From Catellatospora sichuanensis (GTDB lineage: Bacteria > Actinomycetota > Actinomycetes > Mycobacteriales > Micromonosporaceae): a stretch of 64,000 bases of DNA. Shown here in pieces: positions 50,359 through 58,366 of the stretch. The DNA is taken from the NCBI RefSeq assembly GCF_007483665.1, contig NZ_ML660185.1, positions 62,001-126,000 on the forward strand, read 5' to 3'. Each line of letters begins with the position of its first letter. Position 1 is the first letter of the stretch. The notes beneath the pieces are model-generated. The model made no database searches. It saw only the letters and a list, made by a program, of their open reading frames with translations, and was not told the DNA's origin. Position numbers and translations under genes: made by a program.

Positions 50359-52635
50359 ATGCGCAAGATCCGCTCCCTTGCCGCAATCCTCGTCATAGCC
50401 GTCACCGGTGCGACGCTGACGCTGCCCGGCGTCGCCGCGGCGGCACCGGCGGGGCTCACCGCCACGTTCTCCAGCGCGAACAACGGATCGTGGTTCATGG
50501 ACAAGTTCGTCGTCACGAACCCCACCGGTGCCGCGATCACCGGCTGGACCCTGGAGTTCGACCTGCCGGCGGGCGTGACCATGAGCAACTTCTACAACGG
50601 CACGGCCAGCCAGTCCGGCAGCCACGTCACCGTCGTCAACGCCCACTACAACGGCACGGTCGCCGCCGGTGCGAACACCGAGCCCTACAGCCCCTGGTTC
50701 ATCGCGTACGGCACCGGCGCGGCCCCGCTGAACTGCCGGATCAACGGCAACAAGTGCGACGGCAGTGCCGACCGGGCCCCGGGCACGCCCACCGGGGTGA
50801 CCGTCACCGGCCGCACCACGCGCACCGTCGCGCTGTCCTGGACCGCCGCCGCGGTGACGGACTTCCCGATCGCCGGCTACGACGTGCTGTCCGGCAGCAC
50901 GGTCGTGGCCGCCAGCGCCACCACCGGCGCGGTGGTCACCGGGCTGAACCCGAACACCGGCTACACCTTCATCGTGCGGGCGCGCGACACCCGCGGCAAC
51001 CTGTCCGCGGTCAGCGCGCCCGTCAGCGCCACGACGCTGAACCCGGCGAACGACACCACGCCGCCGACCGTGCCCGGCAACCTGCGCTCGACGGCGAAGA
51101 CCGCCACCTCGGTGACCCTCGCCTGGAACGCCGCGACCGACGCCAACGGCATCGCCGGCTACGACGTATACACCGGCACGACCCTGCGGGCCAGCGTCAC
51201 CGGCCTGACCGCGGTGGTCGGCGGGCTGTCGCCGATGACGGCGTACGCCTTCACGGTCAAGGCCCGCGACACCTACGACAACCCCTCCGCCGCCACCAAC
51301 GCCGTCACCGTCACCACCGACGACGTCGTCGGCGCGGGCAACTACGCGAAGGTCGGCTACTTCGTGCAGTGGGGCATCTACGGCCGGCAGTACTTCGTGC
51401 GCAACCTCGACACCAGTGGCGCGGCGGCCAAGCTGACCCACCTCAACTACGCCTTCGCCAACATCGACCCGGTCAACCTGACCTGCCTGCAGGGCGTCAC
51501 CCGCGGCACCACCGCCAACCCGCAGGACCCGGACCAGGGCACGGGCGCTGGTGACGCCGACGCCGACTACGGCCGCCCGATGGCCGCATCGCAGTCCGTC
51601 GACGGGGTCGCCGACACCGGCTGGGAGCCGCTGCGCGGCAACTTCAACCAGCTGCGCAAGCTCAAGGCCAAGCACCCGCACCTCAAGGTGCTCATCTCGA
51701 TCGGCGGCTGGACCTACTCGAAGTACTTCTCCGACGTCGCGGCCACGCCCGCGTCGCGGGAGAAGTTCGTCAGGTCCTGCATCGACATCTATATCAAGGG
51801 CAACCTGCCGACCTACAACGCGGCGGGCGGGCCGGGCAGCGCCGCCAACATCTTCGACGGCATCGACCTCGACTGGGAGTGGCCGGGCTCGGAAGGCCAC
51901 CCGGGCAACCACGTCAGCCCGGCCGACAAGGCCAACAACACCGCGCTGTGTGCCGAGTTCCGGCGGCAGCTTGACACGCTGACCGCCACCACCGGCAAGC
52001 GGTACCTGCTCACCGCGTTCACCCCGGCCGACCCGGCGAAGGTCGCCGCCGGCTGGGACATCAGCCCGACCGGCGTATTCGCGTCGATGGACTTCGCGAA
52101 CGTGCAGGGCTACGACTTCCACGGCTCGGGCTCGGACAACTCGTGGGAGCCCAACCGCACCGGCCACCAGGCCAACCTGTACCGCGACCCGCAGGACCCC
52201 TACTCGTTCGAATTCAGCGTGGACAAGGCGATCCAGACCTATCTGGACGCCGGGGTCAGTCCGCGACGGCTCACCATCGGGGTGGCCTTCTACGGGCGCG
52301 GCTGGCAGGGCGTCGCGGCGGGCGGCGTCAACGGCGAGTGGCAGACCGCGACCGGCGCGGCGCCCGGCCAGTTCGCCGAAGAAGCCGGGACCAGGGGGTA
52401 CGCCAACCTGCTGTCGGGTGTGCCCGGCTGCACGGTGTACCACGACGTGCAGTCGGTCTCCAGCTACTGCTACACCGGCGCGGGCGGCCAGTGGTGGAGC
52501 TTCGACGACGCCTGGTCGATCGCGCAGAAGACGGCCTGGCTCAAACAGAAGAACCTGCTCGGCGGCATGATCTGGGAGATGTCCGGGGACACCGCCACCG
52601 GCACCCTCATGACCGCCCTCCACTCCGGCCTCTGA
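50359..52635 (+). CDS. Secreted GH18 chitinase with CBM2 and two FnIII domains
   Basis: The 758-residue enzyme is modular: signal peptide (cleavage near GVAAAAPAG, residue 29), CBM2 (about 31-132: LTATFSSANNGSWFMDKFVV to CRINGNKC), two fibronectin III domains (about 142-230 and 240-330) and a C-terminal GH18 domain. The catalytic DxxDxDxE is visible in FDGIDLDWEWPG (about 498-510), with LKVLISIGGWTYSKYFSDVA before it and MIWEMSGDTATG at the end. It degrades chitin outside the cell; the type II CBM adds cellulose/chitin binding. CAGGAGGG sets the ATG. Likely induced by relief of a repressor at the TTAGGAAA palindrome. Confidence 0.94.
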   Translation: MRKIRSLAAILVIAVTGATLTLPGVAAAAPAGLTATFSSANNGSWFMDKFVVTNPTGAAITGWTLEFDLPAGVTMSNFYNGTASQSGSHVTVVNAHYNGTVAAGANTEPYSPWFIAYGTGAAPLNCRINGNKCDGSADRAPGTPTGVTVTGRTTRTVALSWTAAAVTDFPIAGYDVLSGSTVVAASATTGAVVTGLNPNTGYTFIVRARDTRGNLSAVSAPVSATTLNPANDTTPPTVPGNLRSTAKTATSVTLAWNAATDANGIAGYDVYTGTTLRASVTGLTAVVGGLSPMTAYAFTVKARDTYDNPSAATNAVTVTTDDVVGAGNYAKVGYFVQWGIYGRQYFVRNLDTSGAAAKLTHLNYAFANIDPVNLTCLQGVTRGTTANPQDPDQGTGAGDADADYGRPMAASQSVDGVADTGWEPLRGNFNQLRKLKAKHPHLKVLISIGGWTYSKYFSDVAATPASREKFVRSCIDIYIKGNLPTYNAAGGPGSAANIFDGIDLDWEWPGSEGHPGNHVSPADKANNTALCAEFRRQLDTLTATTGKRYLLTAFTPADPAKVAAGWDISPTGVFASMDFANVQGYDFHGSGSDNSWEPNRTGHQANLYRDPQDPYSFEFSVDKAIQTYLDAGVSPRRLTIGVAFYGRGWQGVAAGGVNGEWQTATGAAPGQFAEEAGTRGYANLLSGVPGCTVYHDVQSVSSYCYTGAGGQWWSFDDAWSIAQKTAWLKQKNLLGGMIWEMSGDTATGTLMTALHSGL

Positions 52636-52669
52636 CCACCGCCAGGCGGCCGAACGCCGCCGAACCGGG

Positions 52670-52706
52670 CCACGGGCCGCAACTTTCACGGAGTTGCGGC
52701 CCGTGG
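52670..52706. terminator. Palindrome, family B copy 3
   Basis: CCACGGGCCGCAACT pairs perfectly with AGTTGCGGCCCGTGG (15-base arms, 7-base loop), between the convergent chitinase and SDR genes. A second small hairpin (GGCGCGA..TCGCGCC, 52718-52742) follows. The core GCAACTTTCACGGAGTTGCGG resembles the copy at 11793. Confidence 0.7.
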
Positions 52707-52763
52707 GCTCTCCGGAAGGCGCGAATCTCGCAGAGTCGCGCCAGGCGGGGGAGGCGGGCGGGG

Positions 52764-53579
52764 TCAGCGGCCGGCGCGGCGGCGCATGCCGGCGGCGAGG
52801 GGGGCCTGGTCGAGGTCGCCGGCGGCGAGGCGGGCGGTGATGGTGCGGCGCACGATCGCGGCGGCCACCGAGGGCAGGTGGCGGGCCAGGAACAGCTCGA
52901 TGCGGCCGCGGCCGGTGGTGGCGACGTCGCGGGGGGCCCTGCGCGCGGTGGCGGCGCCGAGGATCGCGGCGACGACGCCCTCGGCGGGCTCGTACCGGGA
53001 GACGCCCTGCAGGGACAGGCCCGCCTCGGCGGAGGCGTCGTGGATCGGGGACGCGACCATGCTCGGGTAGACGACGCTGACGCCGATGTGGGAGCCGACC
53101 TCCAGCCGCAGGGCGTCGGCGTAGGCGACCAGGGCACGCTTGCTGACGCCGTACGCGGCGGCCAGTGGCAGCGGCAGCAGGGCCATCCGGCTGGACACGA
53201 ACACGATCCGGCCCCGGCTGCGCTCCAGCGCGGGCACGGCCGCGGCGGTGGTGTGCCAGGCCGCGATCAGGTTGACCTCGAGCTGGCGGCGGGCGGCATC
53301 GCCGGGCGGCAGCTCGGCGGGCGCGGGACCGCCGACCCCGGCATTGTTGATCAGCAGGTCGAGCCCGCCGAGGGTGTCCACGGCCTGCGCGACCGCGCCG
53401 GGCACCGCGGCGCCGTCGGTCAGGTCGCAGGCGATGACGGGGGTGGTGCCGACGGTGTCCGCGCGCAGGTCGATGCCGGCCACGCGGGCTCCGGCGAGTT
53501 CCAGCCGCGCGCACAGCAGGCGGCCGAAGGTGCCGTTCGCGCCGGTGACGATGACGCGCTTGCCGTGGAGGGTCCTCAT
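52764..53579 (-). CDS. Short-chain dehydrogenase/reductase in TetR-controlled operon
   Basis: The 271-residue protein has TGANGTFGRLLCARL as the cofactor loop, LLINNAGVGG, the catalytic Ser in IVFVSSRMALL and Tyr-x3-Lys in AAYGVSKRAL. The region after residue 185 (VVYPSMVASPIHDASAEAGL) and the basic C-terminus are like SDRs that act with flavin monooxygenases on steroid- or lipid-like ketones. Its ATG overlaps the stop of the 33-codon ORF by four bases, and its ribosome site AGGGAG lies inside that ORF. It should be made together with the monooxygenase. Confidence 0.87.
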   Translation of the reverse strand: MRTLHGKRVIVTGANGTFGRLLCARLELAGARVAGIDLRADTVGTTPVIACDLTDGAAVPGAVAQAVDTLGGLDLLINNAGVGGPAPAELPPGDAARRQLEVNLIAAWHTTAAAVPALERSRGRIVFVSSRMALLPLPLAAAYGVSKRALVAYADALRLEVGSHIGVSVVYPSMVASPIHDASAEAGLSLQGVSRYEPAEGVVAAILGAATARRAPRDVATTGRGRIELFLARHLPSVAAAIVRRTITARLAAGDLDQAPLAAGMRRRAGR

Positions 53580-53677
53580 CGGGTGATCTCCCTGTAGTCG
53601 CCGCCTACGACGTTCATCGGGCGGTGTGCCGGTCCGGTGAGGCTGCGTGCAGGCCGGTCGGCGACGAGTGTGCTCAT
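53576..53677 (-). CDS. 33-residue micro-ORF between monooxygenase and SDR genes
   Basis: The frame reads MSTLVADRPARSLTGPAHRP then MNVVGGDYREITR and stops. It overlaps the monooxygenase stop by four bases (ATGA) and the SDR start by four bases (ATGA), filling the gap exactly. AAGGCG precedes its ATG. The chain of overlaps suggests ribosomes pass through it from one enzyme to the next. It may encode a working peptide, or serve only as a coupling device that carries the SDR ribosome site; I do not recognise the sequence. Confidence 0.55.
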   Translation of the reverse strand: MSTLVADRPARSLTGPAHRPMNVVGGDYREITR

Positions 53678-55014
53678 CGGACGGTCGCCTTGCGGGTCCA
53701 GGTGACGCCCTGGCCGCGGCGGGCGCGGGAGGCGCCGTCGGTCAGTTCCTTCGCGGCGAGCGCGAGGTAGGCGTCGAAGTCGATGCGCATGGCGGGGCGG
53801 CGCTCGCCCCAGCGGTCGCGGGCGGCGCGCTGCTCGGCGGCGATGTCGGCGGTCTGCCCGGCGGCGTCGGGCAGGTTGTACTGCCCGGCCAGGTGGGCGG
53901 CGGCCAGCCGGGCCTGGGCCTCGACCACGGGCAGGGCGGAGCCGGTGGACTGCATCAGGCCGACGAACATCAGGCCGGGGGCCTGTTGGTGGAACACGTG
54001 CCGGTAGAGCGGCAGCCGGTCCGCGCCGTCGCCGAGCAGCGCCGGGTCGAGGAACGGCAGGTCGATGTCGTAGCCGGTGCACCAGACGACCAGGTCGATC
54101 TCGTCGGCCGTGCCGTCGGCGAAGTGGACGCGGTCGCCGTCGAAGCGCGAGATCGCGGGCCGGACGGCGATCTCGCCGTGGGTGATGCGCGACAGCAGCG
54201 AGTCCGACAGGGTCGGGTGGTCCTGCAGGAAGCCGTGTTCCGGGGCGGGCAGGCCGTACGCGGCGGGCCGGCCGACGGCGAAGCGCAGCATGGTCTGGCT
54301 GATGCGCTGGCGCAGCCGCCAGGGCAGGCGCTTGGCCAGCGCCCCGTTGAGCGTGTCCGAGGGCTTGCCGAGCAGGTGCTTGGGCACGATCCAGACGCCG
54401 CGGCGCAGCGACAACAGGGTGCGCGGCGCGACGTGGGAGGCGTCGACGGCGATGTCCATGGCCGAGTTGCCGCCGCCGACGACCAGCACCCGCCGCCCGG
54501 CGAGCTGCTCGGGACCGCGGTAGTCGTGGCTGTGCAGCTGTTCGACGCCGAGCTCGCCCGGATAGGCGGGGGAGGGCAGCCTGGGGCGGCTGTTGTGCCC
54601 GTTGGCCACCACGACTGCCTCGACGTGCACGGTGGTGGCGCCGTCGGGGCCGAGTGCGGTGACGCGCCAGCCTGCGCCGTCGCGGGCCGCCTCGGTGACC
54701 GTGTGCCGCAGCCGCACCGTGTCGAGCAGGCCGAAGCGCTGGGCGTAGTCGTGCAGGTAGCCGGCGATGCTGGTGTGGTCGGGGTAGTCGGGCCAGTCCG
54801 CGGGCATGGGCAGGTCGGCGAACTCGGTGCGGGTGCGCGAGGTGTTCAGGTGCAGCGTGCGGTATGCGGAGGAGTGCGGTGCGCCGTACACCCACAGGCC
54901 GCCGACCTGTGCCGCGGCGTCGAAGGCGACGGCGGGCACGCCGCGGTCGGCCAGTGCCTTCAGCGTGGCCAGCCCGGCCGGCCCGGCGCCGATCACGGCG
55001 ACACGTGGCGTCAT
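53674..55014 (-). CDS. Flavin-containing monooxygenase (FMO/Baeyer-Villiger type)
   Basis: The 446-residue protein has the FAD site VAVIGAGPAGLATLKAL at its start, the FMO-like LHSHDYRGPEQLAGRRV segment, the NADPH site VLVVGGGNSAMDIAVD (near residue 175) and the ATG-type motif VVWCTGYDIDLPFLD near 325. It inserts oxygen into a soft nucleophile or ketone using NADPH and FAD. GGGGAGG sets the ATG at 55014. It is the first gene of an overlapping operon (monooxygenase, 33-codon ORF, SDR) and its promoter carries the inverted repeat shared with the tetR-MFS gap. Confidence 0.9.
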   Translation of the reverse strand: MTPRVAVIGAGPAGLATLKALADRGVPAVAFDAAAQVGGLWVYGAPHSSAYRTLHLNTSRTRTEFADLPMPADWPDYPDHTSIAGYLHDYAQRFGLLDTVRLRHTVTEAARDGAGWRVTALGPDGATTVHVEAVVVANGHNSRPRLPSPAYPGELGVEQLHSHDYRGPEQLAGRRVLVVGGGNSAMDIAVDASHVAPRTLLSLRRGVWIVPKHLLGKPSDTLNGALAKRLPWRLRQRISQTMLRFAVGRPAAYGLPAPEHGFLQDHPTLSDSLLSRITHGEIAVRPAISRFDGDRVHFADGTADEIDLVVWCTGYDIDLPFLDPALLGDGADRLPLYRHVFHQQAPGLMFVGLMQSTGSALPVVEAQARLAAAHLAGQYNLPDAAGQTADIAAEQRAARDRWGERRPAMRIDFDAYLALAAKELTDGASRARRGQGVTWTRKATVR

Positions 55015-55027
55015 GCGTACCCTCCCC

Positions 55028-55051
55028 AATATCCAACGTCCGTTGGATATT
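55028..55051. promoter_or_regulatory. TetR operator 1, upstream of monooxygenase operon
   Basis: AATATCCAACG-TC-CGTTGGATATT is a perfect 11+2+11 inverted repeat 14 bases upstream of the monooxygenase start. Its core ATCCA-N8-TGGAT recurs in the tetR-MFS gap, so both are probably bound by the TetR protein encoded here. Confidence 0.82.
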
Positions 55052-55090
55052 GCGTCGGCAGGGGCCCCCGCGTCAAGCGCCCGCCGCCCG

Positions 55091-55167
55091 TGATCGCTCG
55101 GCTTGCCGGGCAGGTGTGCGAATCATGGGCGGGCTTTCGCCCACTTGCCTGGCAAGTCGAGCGATCA
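55091..55167. repeat. 77-bp long palindrome, family C copy 2
   Basis: It begins TGATCGCTCGGCTTGCC and ends GGCAAGTCGAGCGATCA. It has exactly the length of the copy at 41669-41745 and the same centre (GTGTGCGAATCATG). Where copy 1 has a C-G pair at arm position 8 this copy has T-A. It follows the tetR stop by seven bases. Confidence 0.8.
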
Positions 55168-55173
55168 AGGCGG

Positions 55174-55827
55174 TCAGGCCGGGGGCGGGTACATGCGGTC
55201 CAGCCAGCGGTGGGCGAAGGCGCGGAACTCGCGGCGCTGGCGGGCTCCGTTCGCGCCGGACAGCAGGCCCACGACGTGCGCGTGCACGGACCAGACCAGG
55301 CTGCGTACGGCCAGGTGCGGCTGCGGCTCGCTGAGCACCCCGGCCGCGTCGGCCTCGGCCAGCACCTGCTCGACCGCCTGGTAGAGCGGCTCGCTGTAGC
55401 GGGCGTCGAGTTCGGCGTGCCGGTCGGGCTCCAGCCAGCGGCGCAGCCACAGTCCGGTGACCTCGGGGCGGTCCTCTAGGAAGTCGATGAACACGTCGAC
55501 CAGCTCGTGCAGCCCGGCCAGCGCCGGGCCGGGTCCGGCGGACAGGCCCTCCCGGGCGGTGGCGACAGCCCTGGTCAGAGCCTCGCTCTCGGCCGCGAAC
55601 ACCCGCGCGAAGCAGCACTCGTACAGCGCGGCCTTGGTGCCCATGTGGTGGTGCACGGTAGCGACGTCCACGCCGCAGGCCGCGGCGACCTCGCGCATGC
55701 CGACCGCGTCGAAGCCGCGTCGCGCGAACAGGCCTGCCGCCGCCTCGATGATCACGTCGGGCGTGGCGCGCTGGTCGGCGCGTCGGGGGCGGCCCGGTCC
55801 CCGTCGGGGTGTAGTCATGCGTTCCAT
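55174..55827 (-). CDS. TetR/AcrR-family repressor
   Basis: The 217-residue protein has an N-terminal HTH (PDVIIEAAAGLFARRGFDAV, MREVAAACGVDVATVHHHMG) and a helical ligand domain (REGLSAGPGPALAGLHELVD, VTGLWLRRWLEPDRHAELDA). It very likely binds the ATCCA-N8-TGGAT repeats at its own promoter (55839) and at the monooxygenase promoter (55028), repressing itself, the divergent MFS gene and the monooxygenase-SDR operon until a ligand, perhaps their substrate, appears. Alternative start ATG 55818. Confidence 0.9.
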   Translation of the reverse strand: MERMTTPRRGPGRPRRADQRATPDVIIEAAAGLFARRGFDAVGMREVAAACGVDVATVHHHMGTKAALYECCFARVFAAESEALTRAVATAREGLSAGPGPALAGLHELVDVFIDFLEDRPEVTGLWLRRWLEPDRHAELDARYSEPLYQAVEQVLAEADAAGVLSEPQPHLAVRSLVWSVHAHVVGLLSGANGARQRREFRAFAHRWLDRMYPPPA

Positions 55828-55838
55828 CGTGCCCTACT

Positions 55839-55856
55839 ATCCAGCAAACGTTGGAT
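55839..55856. promoter_or_regulatory. TetR operator 2, in the tetR-MFS gap
   Basis: ATCCAGCAAACGTTGGAT keeps the outer ATCCA/TGGAT and the ACGT near the centre of operator 1 at the same 18-base length. It sits 12 bases upstream of the tetR start and 29 bases before the MFS start, so it can control both. Confidence 0.75.
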
Positions 55857-55884
55857 TACACCCGCGGACAGGCGAGGAGAGGGT

Positions 55885-57213
55885 ATGGACGAGGCGGCGC
55901 GGCTACCCCGCGGCGGCATGCTGGCCTTCGCGAGCGGGTCACTGGGCATGGGCACCTGGGTCACCGTACCCGGCCTGCTGCTGCTCTACTTCCTCACCGA
56001 CGTGCTCGCCGTCGCGCCGCTGGTCGCCGGATTCGTGCTGCTGCTGCCCAAGATCGCCGACGTGCTGCTGCACCCGTGGGTGGGCCACCTCTCCGACGCC
56101 GACCTGGCCCGCCGCGGTCACCGCCGCATCCTGATGATGCTCGGCTGCGGCCTGCCGCTGGCCTTCGCCGCCCTGTTCCTGGTGCCCGGCGGCCTGATCG
56201 GCAACTCCGCCGCCGGCTGGGTCGCCGTCGCCTTCATCGCGGGCAACCTGCTGTTCGCCGCCTACCAGGTGCCCTACCTGTCCACGCCCGCAGACCTCGC
56301 CATCGGCTACCACGAGCGCACCCGCCTGATGGGCTTCCGGATGGTCGTGCTCACCGTCGGCATCCTGCTCAGCGGCGTGCTCGCGCCGATGATCGCGGGC
56401 AAGGAGGACCCGACCCGCTCCGGCTACGCCCTGATGGGTCTGGTGCTCGGCGCGTCGATGCTGGTCACCATGCTGATCGGCATCGGCGGTGTGCGGCGGC
56501 TGACCGCGGCCGCCCCGAGCCCGGTGAGCGCCGGGCACGGCAAGCCTGGCCTGCGTACCCTGCTGGTCGCGCTGCGCGACCCGCAGTTCCGCTGGCTCGT
56601 CGGCTCCTACCTGGCCATGTCCACCACCAGCCACCTGGTCCTGGCCGCCGTGCCCTACTTCGCCGAATACGAGCTCGGCCGCCCCGGCCTGACCACGGTG
56701 CTGGTCGCCGCGTTCGTCGCGCCCGCGCTCATCGCCACCCCGGTCTGGGTCGTCGTCGCCCGGCGCATCGGCAAGCAGCCCGGCCTGCTCATCGCCCAGG
56801 GCGCGTTCGTGGCGGGCTCGGTCGTGCTCGCCTTCGGCAGCGCCGCGGGCCTGCCCGTGCTGATCGGCGCGGTCGCGGTGCTCGGCGTCGCGTTCGCCGC
56901 GATGCAGCTGCTGCCGTTCTCGATGATGCCCGACGTGATCCGCGCGAGCGGCGCCGACGGCACCACCCGTGCCGGCACCTACACCGGCGTGTGGACCGCG
57001 GCCGAGGCCACCGGCGGCGCGCTCGGCCCGTACGTGTACGCGGCCTGCCTGGCCATCGGCGGCTTCGCCGCCAGCAGCGCCGGCACCGAGGTCGTGCAGT
57101 CCGAGTCCGCGCACACGATGATCCGCCTCGGCTTCGGCGTCGTCCCGGCGGTGCTGATGGTCGTCGCGATGCTGCTCCAGCGCCGCTACACCCTGGACCG
57201 CACGCTGCGCTGA
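55885..57213 (+). CDS. MFS (GPH-like) transporter of the TetR regulon
   Basis: The 442-residue protein has 12 hydrophobic segments with the glycoside-pentoside-hexuronide-type motif LLLLPKIADVLLHPWVGHLS in place of the usual D..(S)DP..G, followed by RRGHRRILMMLGC, and FRMVVLTVGILLSGVLAP in the fifth helix. It exchanges a small molecule with cations; the substrate could be the compound processed by the linked monooxygenase and SDR. GGCGAGGAGAGGG precedes the ATG at 55885. Divergent from tetR with a shared operator. Confidence 0.85.
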   Translation: MDEAARLPRGGMLAFASGSLGMGTWVTVPGLLLLYFLTDVLAVAPLVAGFVLLLPKIADVLLHPWVGHLSDADLARRGHRRILMMLGCGLPLAFAALFLVPGGLIGNSAAGWVAVAFIAGNLLFAAYQVPYLSTPADLAIGYHERTRLMGFRMVVLTVGILLSGVLAPMIAGKEDPTRSGYALMGLVLGASMLVTMLIGIGGVRRLTAAAPSPVSAGHGKPGLRTLLVALRDPQFRWLVGSYLAMSTTSHLVLAAVPYFAEYELGRPGLTTVLVAAFVAPALIATPVWVVVARRIGKQPGLLIAQGAFVAGSVVLAFGSAAGLPVLIGAVAVLGVAFAAMQLLPFSMMPDVIRASGADGTTRAGTYTGVWTAAEATGGALGPYVYAACLAIGGFAASSAGTEVVQSESAHTMIRLGFGVVPAVLMVVAMLLQRRYTLDRTLR

Positions 57214-57219
57214 GCCCGG

Positions 57220-57270
57220 TAGCCTGTGCGTATGCGGAAGACGGCGGCCGAAGGGCGCACCGGTGGCTGA
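57220..57270 (+). promoter_or_regulatory. -10 box and 12-codon upstream ORF before the MmcQ/YjbR gene
   Basis: TAGCCT (57220-57225) lies six bases before an ATG at 57232 that opens a 12-codon frame (MRKTAAEGRTGG) ending at 57268-57270, over the GTG start of the main gene at 57263. A leaderless upstream ORF overlapping the main start could couple or limit translation. Confidence 0.4.
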
Positions 57271-57655
57271 CGCGGACGACGTGCGCCGGCTGGCGCTGGC
57301 CCTGCCCGAGGTGACCGAGATCGACAGCGAGGGCTTCGACTTCCGGGTCGCGAACAAGGGCTTCGTCTGGTCCTACCCGGAGCGCCGGCCGGGCAGACCC
57401 CGCGTCATCCGTACCGACGTCGCGGTGCTGTACGTCGGCGACGAGGCGGAGAAGCAGGCCCTGCTGCTCGGCGAGCCCGACCTGTTCTTCACCACGCCCG
57501 GCTACGACGGGTTCCCGCTGGTGATGCTGCGGCTGCCCCGGGTGGACGTCGCCCGGCTCACCGAACTCGTCACCGACGCGTGGCGCATGCGCGCCCCGGC
57601 CGAGCTCGCCGCCCTGCTCGACGAGGCCGATCAGTCGCATCCGGCTGCGGGCTGA
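57263..57655 (+). CDS. MmcQ/YjbR-family protein
   Basis: The 130-residue protein starts at a GTG ((V)ADADDVRRLALALPEVTEI) and has the family layout: helix, DFRVANKGFVWSYPERR, VAVLYVGDEAEKQALLLGEP and FFTTPGYDGFPLVMLRLPRV, then a helical end with WRMRAPAELAALLDE. The fold is double-wing-like (CyaY-related) and its members are uncharacterised, some annotated as DNA-binding. GAAGGG lies seven bases before the GTG. Confidence 0.85.
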   Translation: MADADDVRRLALALPEVTEIDSEGFDFRVANKGFVWSYPERRPGRPRVIRTDVAVLYVGDEAEKQALLLGEPDLFFTTPGYDGFPLVMLRLPRVDVARLTELVTDAWRMRAPAELAALLDEADQSHPAAG

Positions 57656-57772
57656 ACGAGGCACGGGCGACCGCGGCAGGGCCTCGTCGACCGCCACCGC
57701 CCCGGCGAGGGCCATGCCCCGAGCCGCGCCGCCGTAGCATGAACGGCGGCAATCTTCGGGGGAGTGGTCGGG

Positions 57773-58327
57773 ATGGGATCAGCAGTGGATCTGCGGACGG
57801 CGTCGGCCGCTGACGCGGAGGCCGTCGCGACGCTGCACGCGGACAGCTGGCGCCGCCACTACCGGGGCGCGTTCGCCGATACGTTCCTCGACGGAGACCT
57901 CGTGGCCGACCGGCTCGCGGTCTGGTCGGAACGCCTGCGGTCGCCGAAGCCGGATCAGGTCACGATCGTGGCCGACGTCGACGACGAGCCCGTCGGGTTC
58001 GTGCACGTGGTCCTGGACGACGACGTTCGCTGGGGTTCGTTCATCGAGAACCTGCACGTCACGAACGCGCTGCGGCGCGGCGGGATCGGCTCCGCCCTGA
58101 TGACCCGGGCGGCGCAGGTCGTGGCGGAGCGGGGCAGGACCGGCGGGCTGTACCTCTGGACCCTGGAGCAGAACACCGCCGCGCAGGCGTTCTACGTCGC
58201 GCACGGCGGGAGCCCGATCGAGCGGGCGTACGCGGCCGAACCGGGCGGTGTGCCCGGACGGCTGAACGGCCGCCCCGCGAAGCTGCGCATGGCCTGGGCG
58301 AACGCGCACGACCTGCGCAGACGGTGA
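57773..58327 (+). CDS. GNAT-family N-acetyltransferase
   Basis: The 184-residue protein carries a complete GNAT domain: DLRTASAADAEAVATLHADS, VGFVHVVLDDDVRWGSFIEN, LHVTNALRRGGIGSALM (acetyl-CoA loop) and YLWTLEQNTAAQAFYVAHGG. It probably acetylates an amine or amino group; no substrate hint. The ATG at 57773 is set by GGGGGAG at the right spacing, preferred over the GTG at 57764. Confidence 0.87.
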   Translation: MGSAVDLRTASAADAEAVATLHADSWRRHYRGAFADTFLDGDLVADRLAVWSERLRSPKPDQVTIVADVDDEPVGFVHVVLDDDVRWGSFIENLHVTNALRRGGIGSALMTRAAQVVAERGRTGGLYLWTLEQNTAAQAFYVAHGGSPIERAYAAEPGGVPGRLNGRPAKLRMAWANAHDLRRR

Positions 58328-58366
58328 CCGGTCCGGACGACTTGCCGCCGGACCTCCTCACCCGGG

